Shown here one piece after another: positions 1-9,547 of a DNA stretch of 64,000 nucleotides. Position numbers and translations under genes: made by a program. Where the stretch lies: positions 62,001-126,000 of the forward strand of contig PBYI01000042.1 of NCBI GenBank assembly GCA_002729525.1, written 5' to 3'. The stretch comes from Nocardioides sp. (lineage in GTDB: Bacteria > Actinomycetota > Actinomycetes > Propionibacteriales > Nocardioidaceae). Below the pieces are notes generated by a model. That model was not told the origin of the DNA, made no database searches, and was given only the letters and a program-made list of their open reading frames with translations. Position 1 is the stretch's first letter. Every line of letters starts with the position of its first letter.

Positions 1-1104
<1,104 letters not shown>

Positions 1105-1129
1105 CACCAGCGGGTCGCTCCCACCGGCC

Positions 1130-1165
1130 CTCCGCCCCGTCCGGTCCTGCCCGGGCGGGGCGGAG
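1130..1165 (+). terminator. Hairpin downstream of the S8 protease gene
   Basis: A perfect 10-bp inverted repeat, CTCCGCCCCG at 1130-1139 and CGGGGCGGAG at 1156-1165, starts 25 nt after the protease stop codon. No T-tract follows, so it is a plausible but not canonical actinobacterial terminator. The remaining bases up to 1301 hold no other gene I can support. Confidence 0.5.
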
Positions 1166-1301
1166 TCGTGTCCGGACCCGGCCACTGGCCGCATTCGCTC
1201 CCCCGATCTGGCTATTCACCGGCTGTGCGCCGCACACGAGAGTGGACGGACTGCCGGCGTGCCGGACTCGGGTGGCCGGACGACCCCTGAGGAGCACGCC
1301 C

Positions 1302-2429
1302 ATGCCACGTCCGTCCCACCGCCGCGCCCTGCGCGCCGTCGTCGGCGTCAGCGCCGTCGCACTCGTCGCCACCGGGCTCGGCCCGGCCGCCGCCCTCGCC
1401 CCCGAGCCCTGGGAGACCGAGCTCTCGTTCGCCGCCGACCCCGGGACCGTCGGGGCGGCGTCGGACTCGCCGGGCACCCCTTCGCTGTGCGGGACGGCCG
1501 GCGCCCCTCTCGACGTCGAGGTGCCGGTCAGCGATGTCCCGGACGGCATCGTCACCGATGTGGAGGTCGGGATCTCGTTCAGCACCGGCGCCTGGGGCGG
1601 CGACGCCGCCGTCACGCTGGTCGCCCCCGACGGCATGACCTCGTCACCGGTGTTCGGCCGCACCGGTGCGGCCACGCCGACCGGCTGTGGCTCCCCGAAC
1701 GACCTCGTCGGTGACTACGTCTTCTCCGACCGCGCCGTGGCCGACTGGTGGACCTCGGCCCTCTCCGCGACGCCGATGCCGTCCGGCGAGTTCCGGGCGC
1801 ACTCGATCGGTCCGACCAACGAGCAGGTGCTCCTCACCCCGACGTTCGCCGCGGTCGACCCGAACGGCACGTGGGTGCTGCGCGTCACCGACTCGGGAGG
1901 CGGCGACATCCTCACCGTCACCGACGCGGCCGTCACCATCACGGTCGACGAGCCCCCGGTGCTGAACCTCTCCGGGCCCGGCAACGGCGCGCGCCTGCCG
2001 GTGCGGCCGACGTACACGATCAGCTCGCCGGACGCGGACGTCGCGGGATTCACGTGTGCCATCGACGGCGGTGCCGGCGCGCCGTGCACGAGCCCGTTCG
2101 TGCCCGCGGTCGAGCCCGGTGACCACGTGCTCGCCGTGACGGCCCTCGACGCCGCCGGTCAGACGACCACGGCGACCCGGTCCTTCACGCTGCGCGACAT
2201 CGCCTGCGAGCAGGCGACGAAGAAGCTGGCCAAGGCCAAGAAGGCGAACAAGAAGGCCGTCAAGGCGCTGAAGAAGGCCACCAAGAACCTCAAGGCCCTC
2301 AAGAAGAAGGACGCCTCGAAGGCCAAGATCAAGAAGGCCGCGAAGAAGGTCGAGAAGGCCACAAAGGTCAAGACCTCGAAGGGCAAGGCGCTCGGCAAGG
2401 CGAAGCGGGGCTTCACCAGCGCCTGCTGA
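1302..2429 (+). CDS. Secreted P-domain-like protein with Lys/Ala-rich C-terminal tail
   Basis: 375 residues. The ATG at 1302 is chosen because GAGGAG lies just upstream and the protein then opens with a signal peptide (MPRPSHRRALR, then a hydrophobic Val/Ala-rich segment ending near residue 30). The frame also runs open upstream to about 849, but that is the shadow of the protease gene. Residues about 55-215 resemble the proprotein-convertase P domain (GTWVLRVTDSGGGD near its end). Residues about 215-300 look like a bacterial Ig-like domain with a Cys pair. The last 75 residues are mostly Lys and Ala in AKKA-type repeats, predicted helical and very basic, ending in TSAC. Function is unknown; the tail could bind DNA, teichoic acid or another polyanion at the cell surface (inference). 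Confidence 0.85.
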   Translation: MPRPSHRRALRAVVGVSAVALVATGLGPAAALAPEPWETELSFAADPGTVGAASDSPGTPSLCGTAGAPLDVEVPVSDVPDGIVTDVEVGISFSTGAWGGDAAVTLVAPDGMTSSPVFGRTGAATPTGCGSPNDLVGDYVFSDRAVADWWTSALSATPMPSGEFRAHSIGPTNEQVLLTPTFAAVDPNGTWVLRVTDSGGGDILTVTDAAVTITVDEPPVLNLSGPGNGARLPVRPTYTISSPDADVAGFTCAIDGGAGAPCTSPFVPAVEPGDHVLAVTALDAAGQTTTATRSFTLRDIACEQATKKLAKAKKANKKAVKALKKATKNLKALKKKDASKAKIKKAAKKVEKATKVKTSKGKALGKAKRGFTSAC

Positions 2430-3222
2430 GCCGGTCGCGTGACCTGGCCCGCTCACCGAGCCGGGCCAGGTCACGCTCCCGTCGGGTCGCGAGCACTGCG
2501 GCCAGGAACGTCTCCGGGTGGGTGCCGGGCGGGGGAGCGGGCGACACGTACGGCCCGACCTGCTCGGCCAGCCGCCCCGCGACGGCGTACCGCGCGCCGG
2601 GGGCGAGGGTCGCGGCCCGGCCGAGGTACTGCCGGCACGCGAGCGCCAGTCCGGTCGGCAGCGCGGCCACGTCGGCCGACCTGGCCCACGTCGCCAGGGC
2701 GGGCGGCATCGGCACCGGCGGCGGGAGGCGCAGCGGCACGCGGGTGCGGACGACGTACGTGCCGGCGGCGTAGTCACCCAGCCGCTTGCCCTTCGCGCTG
2801 ACCAGCATCGAGAAGAACGCCGGCGTCGCCAGGGTCGTCCAGATCTCGACCACGCCCACGAGGGCGCGCACCAGCGCGTGGTGGAACGAGATCGGGCCGG
2901 CGTCGTCGCGGACCACGCGCAGCCCGAGGGCGTAGCGCCCGGGTGAGCGGCCGCGGGTGAGCGTCTCGAACGTCGTCGACCACACCACGAGAGCGCCCAC
3001 CACCACGCCGATGCCCACCACGGTCGCCAGCGCCTCGTCGGCCCGCGCCGCTGCCCAGGCGCCGAGCACCGTCAGGAGGGTCAGCACGACCAGGGTGGCC
3101 AGGACGTCGAGCATGCCGGAGACCAGGCGCGAGCCGATCCCCGCCGGCGGCAGGTCCAGGGCGACGGCCTCGCCGGTGACCAGGTCGTCGCGGGTCAGCG
3201 TTGCGCGGTCCCGGTCGGCCAT
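2413..3222 (-). CDS. RDD family membrane protein
   Basis: 269 residues. The RDD domain spans about residues 20-160 and contains the usual order: an Arg near the first membrane helix (AGIGSRLVSGMLD), two hydrophobic helices, then RGRSPGRYALGLRVVRDD and an Asp in KGKRLGDYAAGT. The C-terminal 100 residues are soluble. It diverges from the SpoIIM-family gene with only 35 nt between start codons, a pairing also seen in Mycobacterium (Rv3694c/Rv3695). Its stop overlaps the convergent secreted-protein gene by 17 nt. A -10-like TACGCT 7 nt before the ATG suggests a leaderless message. Function of RDD proteins is mostly unknown; some are ion antiporters. Confidence 0.92.
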   Translation of the reverse strand: MADRDRATLTRDDLVTGEAVALDLPPAGIGSRLVSGMLDVLATLVVLTLLTVLGAWAAARADEALATVVGIGVVVGALVVWSTTFETLTRGRSPGRYALGLRVVRDDAGPISFHHALVRALVGVVEIWTTLATPAFFSMLVSAKGKRLGDYAAGTYVVRTRVPLRLPPPVPMPPALATWARSADVAALPTGLALACRQYLGRAATLAPGARYAVAGRLAEQVGPYVSPAPPPGTHPETFLAAVLATRRERDLARLGERARSRDRLSRRW

Positions 3223-3229
3223 GCCCGGC

Positions 3230-3235
3230 AGCGTA
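3230..3235 (-). promoter_or_regulatory. -10 box of leaderless promoter for the RDD gene
   Basis: On the minus strand TACGCT ends 7 nt before the ATG at 3222, placing the expected transcription start at or next to the start codon. No convincing -35 hexamer. It is back to back with the TACCGT box of the SpoIIM gene. Confidence 0.55.
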
Positions 3236-3245
3236 CGTCGCGGGC

Positions 3246-3251
3246 TACCGT
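3246..3251 (+). promoter_or_regulatory. -10 box of leaderless promoter for the SpoIIM-family gene
   Basis: TACCGT is followed by 6 nt (gaccgc) and the GTG at 3258. The spacing places transcription start at the start codon and supports this GTG over in-frame codons further upstream. Confidence 0.6.
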
Positions 3252-3257
3252 GACCGC

Positions 3258-4253
3258 GTGGACCTGGACGCCTACGTGCTCACGCACGCGCAGTCCTGGG
3301 TGCGCCTCGACGAGCTCGTCAGGCGTCGCCGCCTCGACGGCCCCGCTGCCGACGAGCTGGTGAGCCTCTACCAGGAGGTCGCCACCCACCTCTCGGTCGT
3401 GCGCACCAGCGCCCCCGACGGCGCGCTGGTCGCCCACCTGTCGTCCCTGCTGGCCCGGGCACGGGTGCGCCTGGTCGGGGCCCGGACGACGACGTGGGCG
3501 CAGGTCGGCTCCTTCTTCACCCACCGCTTCCCGGCGGCGCTGTACCGCCTGCGCTGGTGGTGGCTCGCCTGTCTGGCGGTCAACGTCGTCGTGGCCGCGG
3601 TCGCGATGTGGTGGCTGCTGGAGCACCCGGTCGTCGAGCAGTCGCTGCTCACGCCGGCCGAGGTCGACCAGCTCGTGCAGAACGACTTCGAGGGCTACTA
3701 CTCCGAGTACGCCGCCAGCCACTTCGCCGCGCAGGTCTGGGCGAACAACGCCTGGGTCGCTGCCCGCGCCATCGTGCTGGGTGTGCTCGGCTTCCCGGTC
3801 GTGCTGCTGCTCGGCGCCAACGTGCTCAACCTGGCGGTCGTCGGGTCCGTGATGACCCGGGCCGACCGGGCCGACCTGTTCTGGGGGCTGATCATCCCGC
3901 ACGGGCTGCTGGAGCTGACCGCGGTGTTCGTGGCCGGCGGGGTCGGGCTGCGCCTCTTCTGGTCCTGGGTCGAGCCGGGGGAGCGCACCCGCGCGGGGTC
4001 GTTCGCCCACGAGGGGCGCACCGCGATCACGATCTCGCTGGGCCTGGTCGCGGTGCTCGCGGTCAGCGGCGTCATCGAGGGCTTCGTGACGCCGTCCGGC
4101 CTGCCGACGTGGGCCCGGATCGCGATCGGCGTCCTGGCCGAGGTGGCGTTCCTGCTCTACGTCTTCGTGCTCGGCCGGCGCGCGGTCGAGCAGGGCCACA
4201 CCGGCGACCTGGACGCCGGCCTCCTGGAGGACACCGTCGCCGGGCGCGCCTGA
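3258..4253 (+). CDS. SpoIIM-family (stage II sporulation protein M-like) membrane protein
   Basis: 331 residues. An N-terminal soluble helical region (about 1-95) is followed by five or six membrane helices, as in the SpoIIM/DUF95 family. The conserved family signature is visible in NNAWVAARAIVLGVLGFPVV and in LIIPHGLLELTAVFVAGG (HG and E of the membrane core). The organism need not sporulate: the family is widespread in actinobacteria next to RDD, DUF58 and MoxR genes, exactly the setting here. The GTG at 3258 is favoured by a leaderless -10 box and because the protein then starts with VDLDAYVLTHAQ, typical of homologues. Biochemical role unknown. Confidence 0.92.
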   Translation: MDLDAYVLTHAQSWVRLDELVRRRRLDGPAADELVSLYQEVATHLSVVRTSAPDGALVAHLSSLLARARVRLVGARTTTWAQVGSFFTHRFPAALYRLRWWWLACLAVNVVVAAVAMWWLLEHPVVEQSLLTPAEVDQLVQNDFEGYYSEYAASHFAAQVWANNAWVAARAIVLGVLGFPVVLLLGANVLNLAVVGSVMTRADRADLFWGLIIPHGLLELTAVFVAGGVGLRLFWSWVEPGERTRAGSFAHEGRTAITISLGLVAVLAVSGVIEGFVTPSGLPTWARIAIGVLAEVAFLLYVFVLGRRAVEQGHTGDLDAGLLEDTVAGRA

Positions 4254-4300
4254 CGCCGGACCGCAGACGGCCCGCAACCGCCCGTCAGACCGTCGGACCG

Positions 4301-5593
4301 TCAGAGCAGCCCGCGCGCCTTGAGTGACAGGTAGTGGTCGGCCAGCGCGGGCGGCAGCCGCTCGGCGTCGGCGTCCACCACGTCGACCCCCAGCCGCCCG
4401 AGCAGGGCGGCGACGTCGTCGCGGCGGGCGAGCGCCTGGGCCGCCGCGGCAGCGGTGTGCACCGCCGAGGCGTCGCCGCGCTCGTCGCGCAGCCGCTCCA
4501 GGCCGGGATCGCGCACGGAGGCGACGACCACCCGGTGGTGCCGGGTCAGGGCGGGCAGCACCGGCAGCAACCCCTCCTCGACCGCGGCGGGCTCGAGCGG
4601 GGTGAGGAGCACCAGCAGGGCGCGGTGGCGGCCGAGCTCGGCGATCCCCGCCGCGAGGGCGTCCCAGTCGGCCTCGGCGATGACCGGCTCGAGGTCCGCC
4701 ATGGCGTCCTGGAGCCGGCGGGCGACGTCGCGGCCGGCGGCGGCGCGTACCCGGGTGCGGACCCGGTGGTCGCCGGCCAGCAGGTCGACCCGGTCGCCGG
4801 CCCGCGAGGCCAGGGTGCCCAGCAGCAGCGCGGCGTCCATCGCGGAGTCCAGGCGGGGTACGTCGTCGACGCGCCCCGCGGCGGTGCGGGAGGTGTCGAG
4901 CAGCAGCACCACGCGCCGGTCCCGCTCGGGCTGCCAGGTGCGCACCACGACGTCGGTGCTGCGGGCCGAGGCCCGCCAGTCGATCGAGCGCACGTCGTCG
5001 CCGCGGACGTACTCACGCAGGGAGTCGAACTCCGTGCCCTGGCCACGCACCCGCACGGCCGCGCGGCCGTCGAGCTCGCGCAGCCGGGCCAACCTCGACG
5101 GCAGGTGCTTGCGCGACTCGAACGGCGGCAGCGAGCGGACCGTCCCCGGCACGTCGAGCGTGCGCTGGCGTCCGGCGAGCCCGAGCGGCCCGCGCAGCCG
5201 CACGGTGAGCCCCGCCGTACGCAGGTCCCCTCGTCGAGTCGGGCGCAACCCCGTCACCAGGACCGTACGACGACCCGCCGCGAGCCGCAGCGGGTGCCGT
5301 TCGCCGCTCGCGCCGGCGCTGGGCTGCCAAGCGTCGCGCAGCACGCCGCGCACCCGCCGCCGCTCGGGCGCGCCCACCCGCAGGACGCTCGTCGTCGCGT
5401 CCCCCAGCCGGGTCGGGCCGGTCGGCTCGCGCTCCACGCGCAGCGAGGCCGGGCGGGCGGTGGCCAGCAGGTCGATCGCGCACAGCACCGCCACGAGCAG
5501 CACCCACAGCCAGACCGTGCCCGCCGACGGGCGCAGCACGACGGCCACGACCCCCAGCAGCAGCAGGCCCACGGCCCGACCGGTCACCACCAC
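4301..5593 (-). CDS. DUF58 domain protein (VWA-like)
   Basis: 430 residues. Two hydrophobic helices at the N-terminus (about 7-45) anchor it in the membrane. A beta-rich middle region follows. The DUF58 signature is GTEFDSLREYVRGDDVRSID, then WRASAR, near residues 185-210. After it comes a VWA-like fold with VLLLDTSRT as a degenerate metal-site motif. It lies 9 nt downstream of the MoxR ATPase gene, the standard partner: MoxR AAA+ ATPases and VWA proteins are thought to act together in assembling or remodelling envelope complexes. The target here is unknown. Confidence 0.93.
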   Translation of the reverse strand: MVVTGRAVGLLLLGVVAVVLRPSAGTVWLWVLLVAVLCAIDLLATARPASLRVEREPTGPTRLGDATTSVLRVGAPERRRVRGVLRDAWQPSAGASGERHPLRLAAGRRTVLVTGLRPTRRGDLRTAGLTVRLRGPLGLAGRQRTLDVPGTVRSLPPFESRKHLPSRLARLRELDGRAAVRVRGQGTEFDSLREYVRGDDVRSIDWRASARSTDVVVRTWQPERDRRVVLLLDTSRTAAGRVDDVPRLDSAMDAALLLGTLASRAGDRVDLLAGDHRVRTRVRAAAGRDVARRLQDAMADLEPVIAEADWDALAAGIAELGRHRALLVLLTPLEPAAVEEGLLPVLPALTRHHRVVVASVRDPGLERLRDERGDASAVHTAAAAAQALARRDDVAALLGRLGVDVVDADAERLPPALADHYLSLKARGLL

Positions 5594-5602
5594 GACGTAC
5601 GC

Positions 5603-6622
5603 CTACCGCGGCACCGGCACGGAGTCGACCGCCGAGGCCAGCACGGCCCCGACCTGGACGCCCTCGAGCTCGGCCTCCGGGCGCAGCCCCAGCCGGTGCG
5701 CCCAGGTGGCGTGCGCCAGCGCCTTCACGTCGTCCGGGGTCACGAAGTCCCGGCCCGAGAGCCACGCCCACGCGCGTGCCGAGCGCAGCAGCGCCGTCGA
5801 CCCGCGCGGGCTGACCCCGAGCGACAGCGACGGCGACGTCCGCGTCCCGCGGGCGACGTCGACGACGTACCCGACGACCTCGGGGGCGACCTGAACCGTC
5901 GCGACCGCGCGCCGGCCGGCGGCGACGTCGTCCGGGCCGGCGACGGCCGACACGCCCGCTCCCGTCACGTCGCGCGGGTCGAAACCGCGCGCGTGCCGGG
6001 TGAGCACCTCGACCTCGTCGTCACGCTCGGGCACCGGCAGCTCGAGCTTGAGCAGGAAGCGGTCGAGCTGCGCCTCCGGCAGCGGGTACGTGCCCTCGAA
6101 CTCCACCGGGTTCTGGGTCGCGGCGACCAGGAAGGGCTCGGGCAGCGGTCGGGTGGTGCCGTCGACCGACACCTGGCCCTCCTCCATCGCCTCCAGCAGG
6201 GCCGACTGGGTCTTCGGGGGCGTCCGGTTGATCTCGTCGGCGAGCAGCAGGTTCGTGAAGACCGGCCCCTCGCGGAACACCAGGTCGCCGCGGTCGCCGC
6301 CGTGCCCGCCGATCACCATCGACCCGGTCAGGTCCCCCGGCATCAGGTCGGGGGTGAACTGCACGCGCCGGGTGTCGACGTCCAGCGCCGCGGCCAGGGT
6401 GCGCACCAGCAGCGTCTTCGCCGTGCCGGGCACGCCCTCCAGCAGCACGTGGCCGCCGGTCAGCAGGGCGACCAGCAGGCCGGACACCGCGGCGTCCTGG
6501 CCGACGACCGCCTTCGCGACCTCGCGGCGTACGGACTGCAGGCGGGCGCGGGGGTCGTCCGCGGAAGCCGTGGGTGCGGCGGACGCCGCTGGCGGCGGTG
6601 GCGGGTAAGTCGGGTCGGTCAC
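5603..6622 (-). CDS. MoxR-family AAA+ ATPase
   Basis: 339 residues. After a Pro-rich start (PTYPPPPPA), the AAA_3 domain shows Walker A GVPGTAKT, Walker B LLADEINR, sensor 1 in VAATQNP, and an arginine-finger region (LDRFLLKLELPVPE). The C-terminal AAA lid domain contains GVSPRGSTALLRSARAWA, typical for MoxR. The start is GTG at 6622, which overlaps the stop of the DUF4350 gene as GTGA. This is the motor of the minus-strand cluster running from 9547 to 4301. Confidence 0.96.
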   Translation of the reverse strand: MTDPTYPPPPPAASAAPTASADDPRARLQSVRREVAKAVVGQDAAVSGLLVALLTGGHVLLEGVPGTAKTLLVRTLAAALDVDTRRVQFTPDLMPGDLTGSMVIGGHGGDRGDLVFREGPVFTNLLLADEINRTPPKTQSALLEAMEEGQVSVDGTTRPLPEPFLVAATQNPVEFEGTYPLPEAQLDRFLLKLELPVPERDDEVEVLTRHARGFDPRDVTGAGVSAVAGPDDVAAGRRAVATVQVAPEVVGYVVDVARGTRTSPSLSLGVSPRGSTALLRSARAWAWLSGRDFVTPDDVKALAHATWAHRLGLRPEAELEGVQVGAVLASAVDSVPVPR

Positions 6623-7761
6623 GGCTGGCGTACCTCTCTCTCCAGGTCGGCGAGGCTGCGGGCCAGGGCCACCAGGCCTCGGTCGTCGGTGGGTGGGGGA
6701 GCGTCGGGGTGCAGGAGTGCCGCGACCTCGTCGGGGTCGCGCCCGGTGCGCGTCGCGACGGCCCGTACGACGGTGTCGGCGGTGACGCCGCGCCCCAGGT
6801 GCAGGTGGTCGGCCGCCGCGCGGCGGGTGTCGGCGCGCAGCACCCGCGTGGTGTGGGCGCGGTCGCCGGCGCGGCGGTAGAGCCGGCCGCGGCTCAGCGT
6901 GGTCTCCAGCGCCCGTACGACGACGGGCAGCGGCTCGACGGCGAGCGGACCAAGTCGGCGCCCGCGCCACACCATCGCCACCGGCACGGCGAGGGCCAGC
7001 AGCAGCAGCGCGGGGAGCAGCCACGCCGGCAGGAGCGACCGGGCACCCACACCGTCGTCGGCGACCAGGTCGTCGTACGACGGGACGTACCAGACCAGCT
7101 CGTCCTGCTGGCCCAGCAGCCGCAGTGCCACCGCCGCGTTGTCGGCGCGCAGCACCTGGTCGTTGGTGAGCACGTCGCCGGCGGTGAGCACGACGAGCGT
7201 GCCGCGGCTGCCGGTGTCCAGCAGCAGCGCGCCGTCGAAGCACGAGGTGCCCCGGTCGGCGGTCACGGTGCGCGCGGTGTCGACCTCGATCCGCAGGTCG
7301 TCCAGCGGCGGCACGGTCCCCGAGCACCCGGCGGCGACCGCCCGCCCCGCCGGCAGGCTGCCGGCGCCGTCGACGCCGAGGTCGTCGAGGAGCAGCGGCG
7401 GCGGGTCGACGAGCACCAGCGTGCGGTTGCCGGCGGCGTCGAGCAGGCGCCGGGTCGTGGTCTCGCCGAGCCGCTCGGTGGCGGTCACCACGACGAGTCC
7501 CTCGGTCCGACCGGCGACCTCGGGGAGCCGCTCGTCGAGCGCGTCGGCCGAGCGCACGACGTCGATGTCGACGCCCGCGTCGGCGAGCACCCGGGCCACC
7601 GCCTGCGCGCCGTCGCCGCCGGGGTTGCCGGGGTCCAGCGGGTCCGAGCGCGACGGCGACGACCCGAGCAGCACCCCGACCCCGGTCGCCACGACCAGCG
7701 CGGCCGCCACCAGCACCCACGTACGGCGTGAGGTGCGCGTGGGTGCGTCCACGGCGCTCAC
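6619..7761 (-). CDS. DUF4350 domain membrane protein
   Basis: 380 residues. One helix at residues about 13-32, then an extracytoplasmic DUF4350 region (about 45-240, with a Cys pair) that resembles a Rossmann-like glutamine-amidotransferase fold without catalytic residues. A second helix follows at about 245-265, then a cytoplasmic helical tail. Start GTG at 7761 overlaps the stop of the upstream DUF4129 gene by 4 nt, and its own stop overlaps the MoxR start by 4 nt, so translation is probably coupled along the chain. Equivalent genes sit beside MoxR/DUF58 in many actinobacteria. No enzymatic role is visible. Confidence 0.88.
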   Translation of the reverse strand: MSAVDAPTRTSRRTWVLVAAALVVATGVGVLLGSSPSRSDPLDPGNPGGDGAQAVARVLADAGVDIDVVRSADALDERLPEVAGRTEGLVVVTATERLGETTTRRLLDAAGNRTLVLVDPPPLLLDDLGVDGAGSLPAGRAVAAGCSGTVPPLDDLRIEVDTARTVTADRGTSCFDGALLLDTGSRGTLVVLTAGDVLTNDQVLRADNAAVALRLLGQQDELVWYVPSYDDLVADDGVGARSLLPAWLLPALLLLALAVPVAMVWRGRRLGPLAVEPLPVVVRALETTLSRGRLYRRAGDRAHTTRVLRADTRRAAADHLHLGRGVTADTVVRAVATRTGRDPDEVAALLHPDAPPPTDDRGLVALARSLADLEREVRQP

Positions 7762-8399
7762 CGGCGACCCGCCAGGGCACGGTCGAGGTCGAGCACCCGG
7801 TGCGCGGTCGCGGCGTCGGCCACCCGGTCGCCGTACAGCACGGCGTCGAAGTCGTCGGCGGAGCGCGCGAGGTCCCCGGCGTGCGCGGGGTCGGCGTCGG
7901 CGGCGAGCCGGGCGGCGACCTCGTGCGCGGTCGCGCTGGGGGAGTCGGCGAGCCGACCGTCCTCCACCGCGGCGACGGCGAGCGCCCGGAAGCCGTCGAC
8001 CACCGCGTCGTCGTACCTCTCCTGCGCGAGCGCCGACCGGGCGCGCTCGCGCAGCTCGGCCGCGGTCAGCCGCTGGTCGAGGACGGCGGCGGCGCGGTCG
8101 GTGCGGCTGCGACCGCTACGGCGCGCGCGGGTCGCCAGCGCGACGACGGCGGCGACGAGCAGGACGGTCAGCGCCGTGACGGCGAACCACGTGAGCGGCG
8201 GGCTGCCGGCCGCCAGGTCGCCGGCCCCCTCCAACCGTCGCGCGATCCAGTCGAGCACCCGCTGGAGGAGGTCGTCGCGGGCGTACTCGGGGGACAGGAG
8301 CTCACGGCGCACCGCTTCGCGCGCCTCCTGCGGCGAGGGGTCCAGCGGGGCGGCGACGACGGTCCCGGCCGCGCCCGGCAGCCACGCGAGCGGGGTCAC
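7758..8399 (-). CDS. DUF4129 domain membrane protein
   Basis: 213 residues. Begins VTPLAWLPG with an N-terminal signal or anchor segment, then an extracytoplasmic stretch (about 30-75) and a membrane helix near 85-110. The C-terminal cytoplasmic helical DUF4129 domain contains RARSALAQERYDDAVVDGFR and TAHEVAARLA, the region that in transglutaminase-type homologues sits at the C-terminus. The GTG start at 8399 overlaps the stop of the preceding gene (GTGA). The frame continues open far upstream, but that portion is a shadow of the membrane gene. Part of the MoxR cluster; precise role unknown. Confidence 0.87.
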   Translation of the reverse strand: MTPLAWLPGAAGTVVAAPLDPSPQEAREAVRRELLSPEYARDDLLQRVLDWIARRLEGAGDLAAGSPPLTWFAVTALTVLLVAAVVALATRARRSGRSRTDRAAAVLDQRLTAAELRERARSALAQERYDDAVVDGFRALAVAAVEDGRLADSPSATAHEVAARLAADADPAHAGDLARSADDFDAVLYGDRVADAATAHRVLDLDRALAGRR

Positions 8400-9547
8400 C
8401 GCTCGAGGATCCCGGCGCGGGCCATGAGCTCGACGTCGTAGCCCTCCTTGCGGATGCGCTGGTCGACGTACTGCAGCGCCGCGACCGCGCCGGAGAAGGG
8501 AGCGACGAAGGCGGTGGAGACCACGGTGGCCAGCGCGTTCGTGCCGAGCAGCAGCACCAGGGCGTACTGCGGTACGGCGACCGCGGCGAGCTGCCCGCCG
8601 ATGGTGAGCGGGAACGACAGCAGGTTGCCGGCGAAGCCGGTGATCAGCGCGGTCAGCACCGCGATGCCGAGAGTCCGCCAGAACTGGCCGCGGGTGAGGG
8701 TCCACGAGCGCCGGACCGCCGCGACGACCCCCTGCCGCTCGACCACGAGCGCCGGGGTCGCCAGGTAGTAGGCACGCACCCACAGCCAGGTCCCGAGCGG
8801 TACGACGACGAGCAGCCCCGTCGCGGCGCCGTACAGGATCCCGGCCACCTCGGACAACGTCGCCACCACCACGACGGTGACCACCCACAGCCCGAGCGCC
8901 AGGGCGCCGACCAGTGCCAGCAGGAGCGACAGCCCCACCAGGCGCCAGCGCACGCCGCGGGTGGCGGCCCACGCCTGGCCCAGCGACAACCGGCGGCCGA
9001 CCGCCGCCTCGCTGGTCACGTGGGTGACCATCCCGGTCACCAGCACGAGCCCGACCTGGAGGCCGACCAGCCCGAGGAGGAAGGCGCCGACGGCGGCGAG
9101 GAGGGCAGCGACCTGGGCGGCGTCCGCGCCGACCGCCGGGTCCTCGGCCGCGAGGTCGAGACCGAGGTCGACGGTCAGGGAGAGCAGCAGGGTGAGGAGG
9201 GTCGGCACCGCCATCGTCACGGCGGCGACGAGCACGGCGGCGCCGACGGTGGCCTGCGGGTTGAACCGGATCACCCGGAACGCGGCGTCCAGGACGTCAC
9301 CCAACCTCAGCGGGCGCAGCGGCACCGCTCCGGGCTTGTGCACGGCACCCGGCAGCCACGACGGCGGCCCCGAGGGGCGGTACGTCGGGAGGGGGCCCGG
9401 TGGTCCTGCCGCAGTGCCCGGCGGCCCGGCGTACGGCCCGGGCGGGGGCGGTGCCGCGGGCGTCCAGCCCGTGCCCTGCGGCCGACCCGGCTGCGCGCCG
9501 CCGGGCGGGGGCGCGCCCGGCGGCGGGTACCGCTCCTCGTCCGACAT
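8396..9547 (-). CDS. Polytopic membrane protein, GDPD membrane-domain-like
   Basis: 383 residues. A Pro/Gly-rich cytoplasmic segment of about 90 residues (MSDEERYPPPGAPPPGG at its start) precedes RPLRLGDVLDAAFRVIRFNP, a signature of the membrane domain found attached to glycerophosphodiester phosphodiesterases. About six membrane helices follow. No phosphodiesterase domain is present. The ATG at 9547 has GGAGG 7 nt upstream and is the first gene of the minus-strand MoxR chain. The counterpart in Mycobacterium is Rv3690-like. Enzymatic function cannot be claimed. Confidence 0.88.
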   Translation of the reverse strand: MSDEERYPPPGAPPPGGAQPGRPQGTGWTPAAPPPPGPYAGPPGTAAGPPGPLPTYRPSGPPSWLPGAVHKPGAVPLRPLRLGDVLDAAFRVIRFNPQATVGAAVLVAAVTMAVPTLLTLLLSLTVDLGLDLAAEDPAVGADAAQVAALLAAVGAFLLGLVGLQVGLVLVTGMVTHVTSEAAVGRRLSLGQAWAATRGVRWRLVGLSLLLALVGALALGLWVVTVVVVATLSEVAGILYGAATGLLVVVPLGTWLWVRAYYLATPALVVERQGVVAAVRRSWTLTRGQFWRTLGIAVLTALITGFAGNLLSFPLTIGGQLAAVAVPQYALVLLLGTNALATVVSTAFVAPFSGAVAALQYVDQRIRKEGYDVELMARAGILER

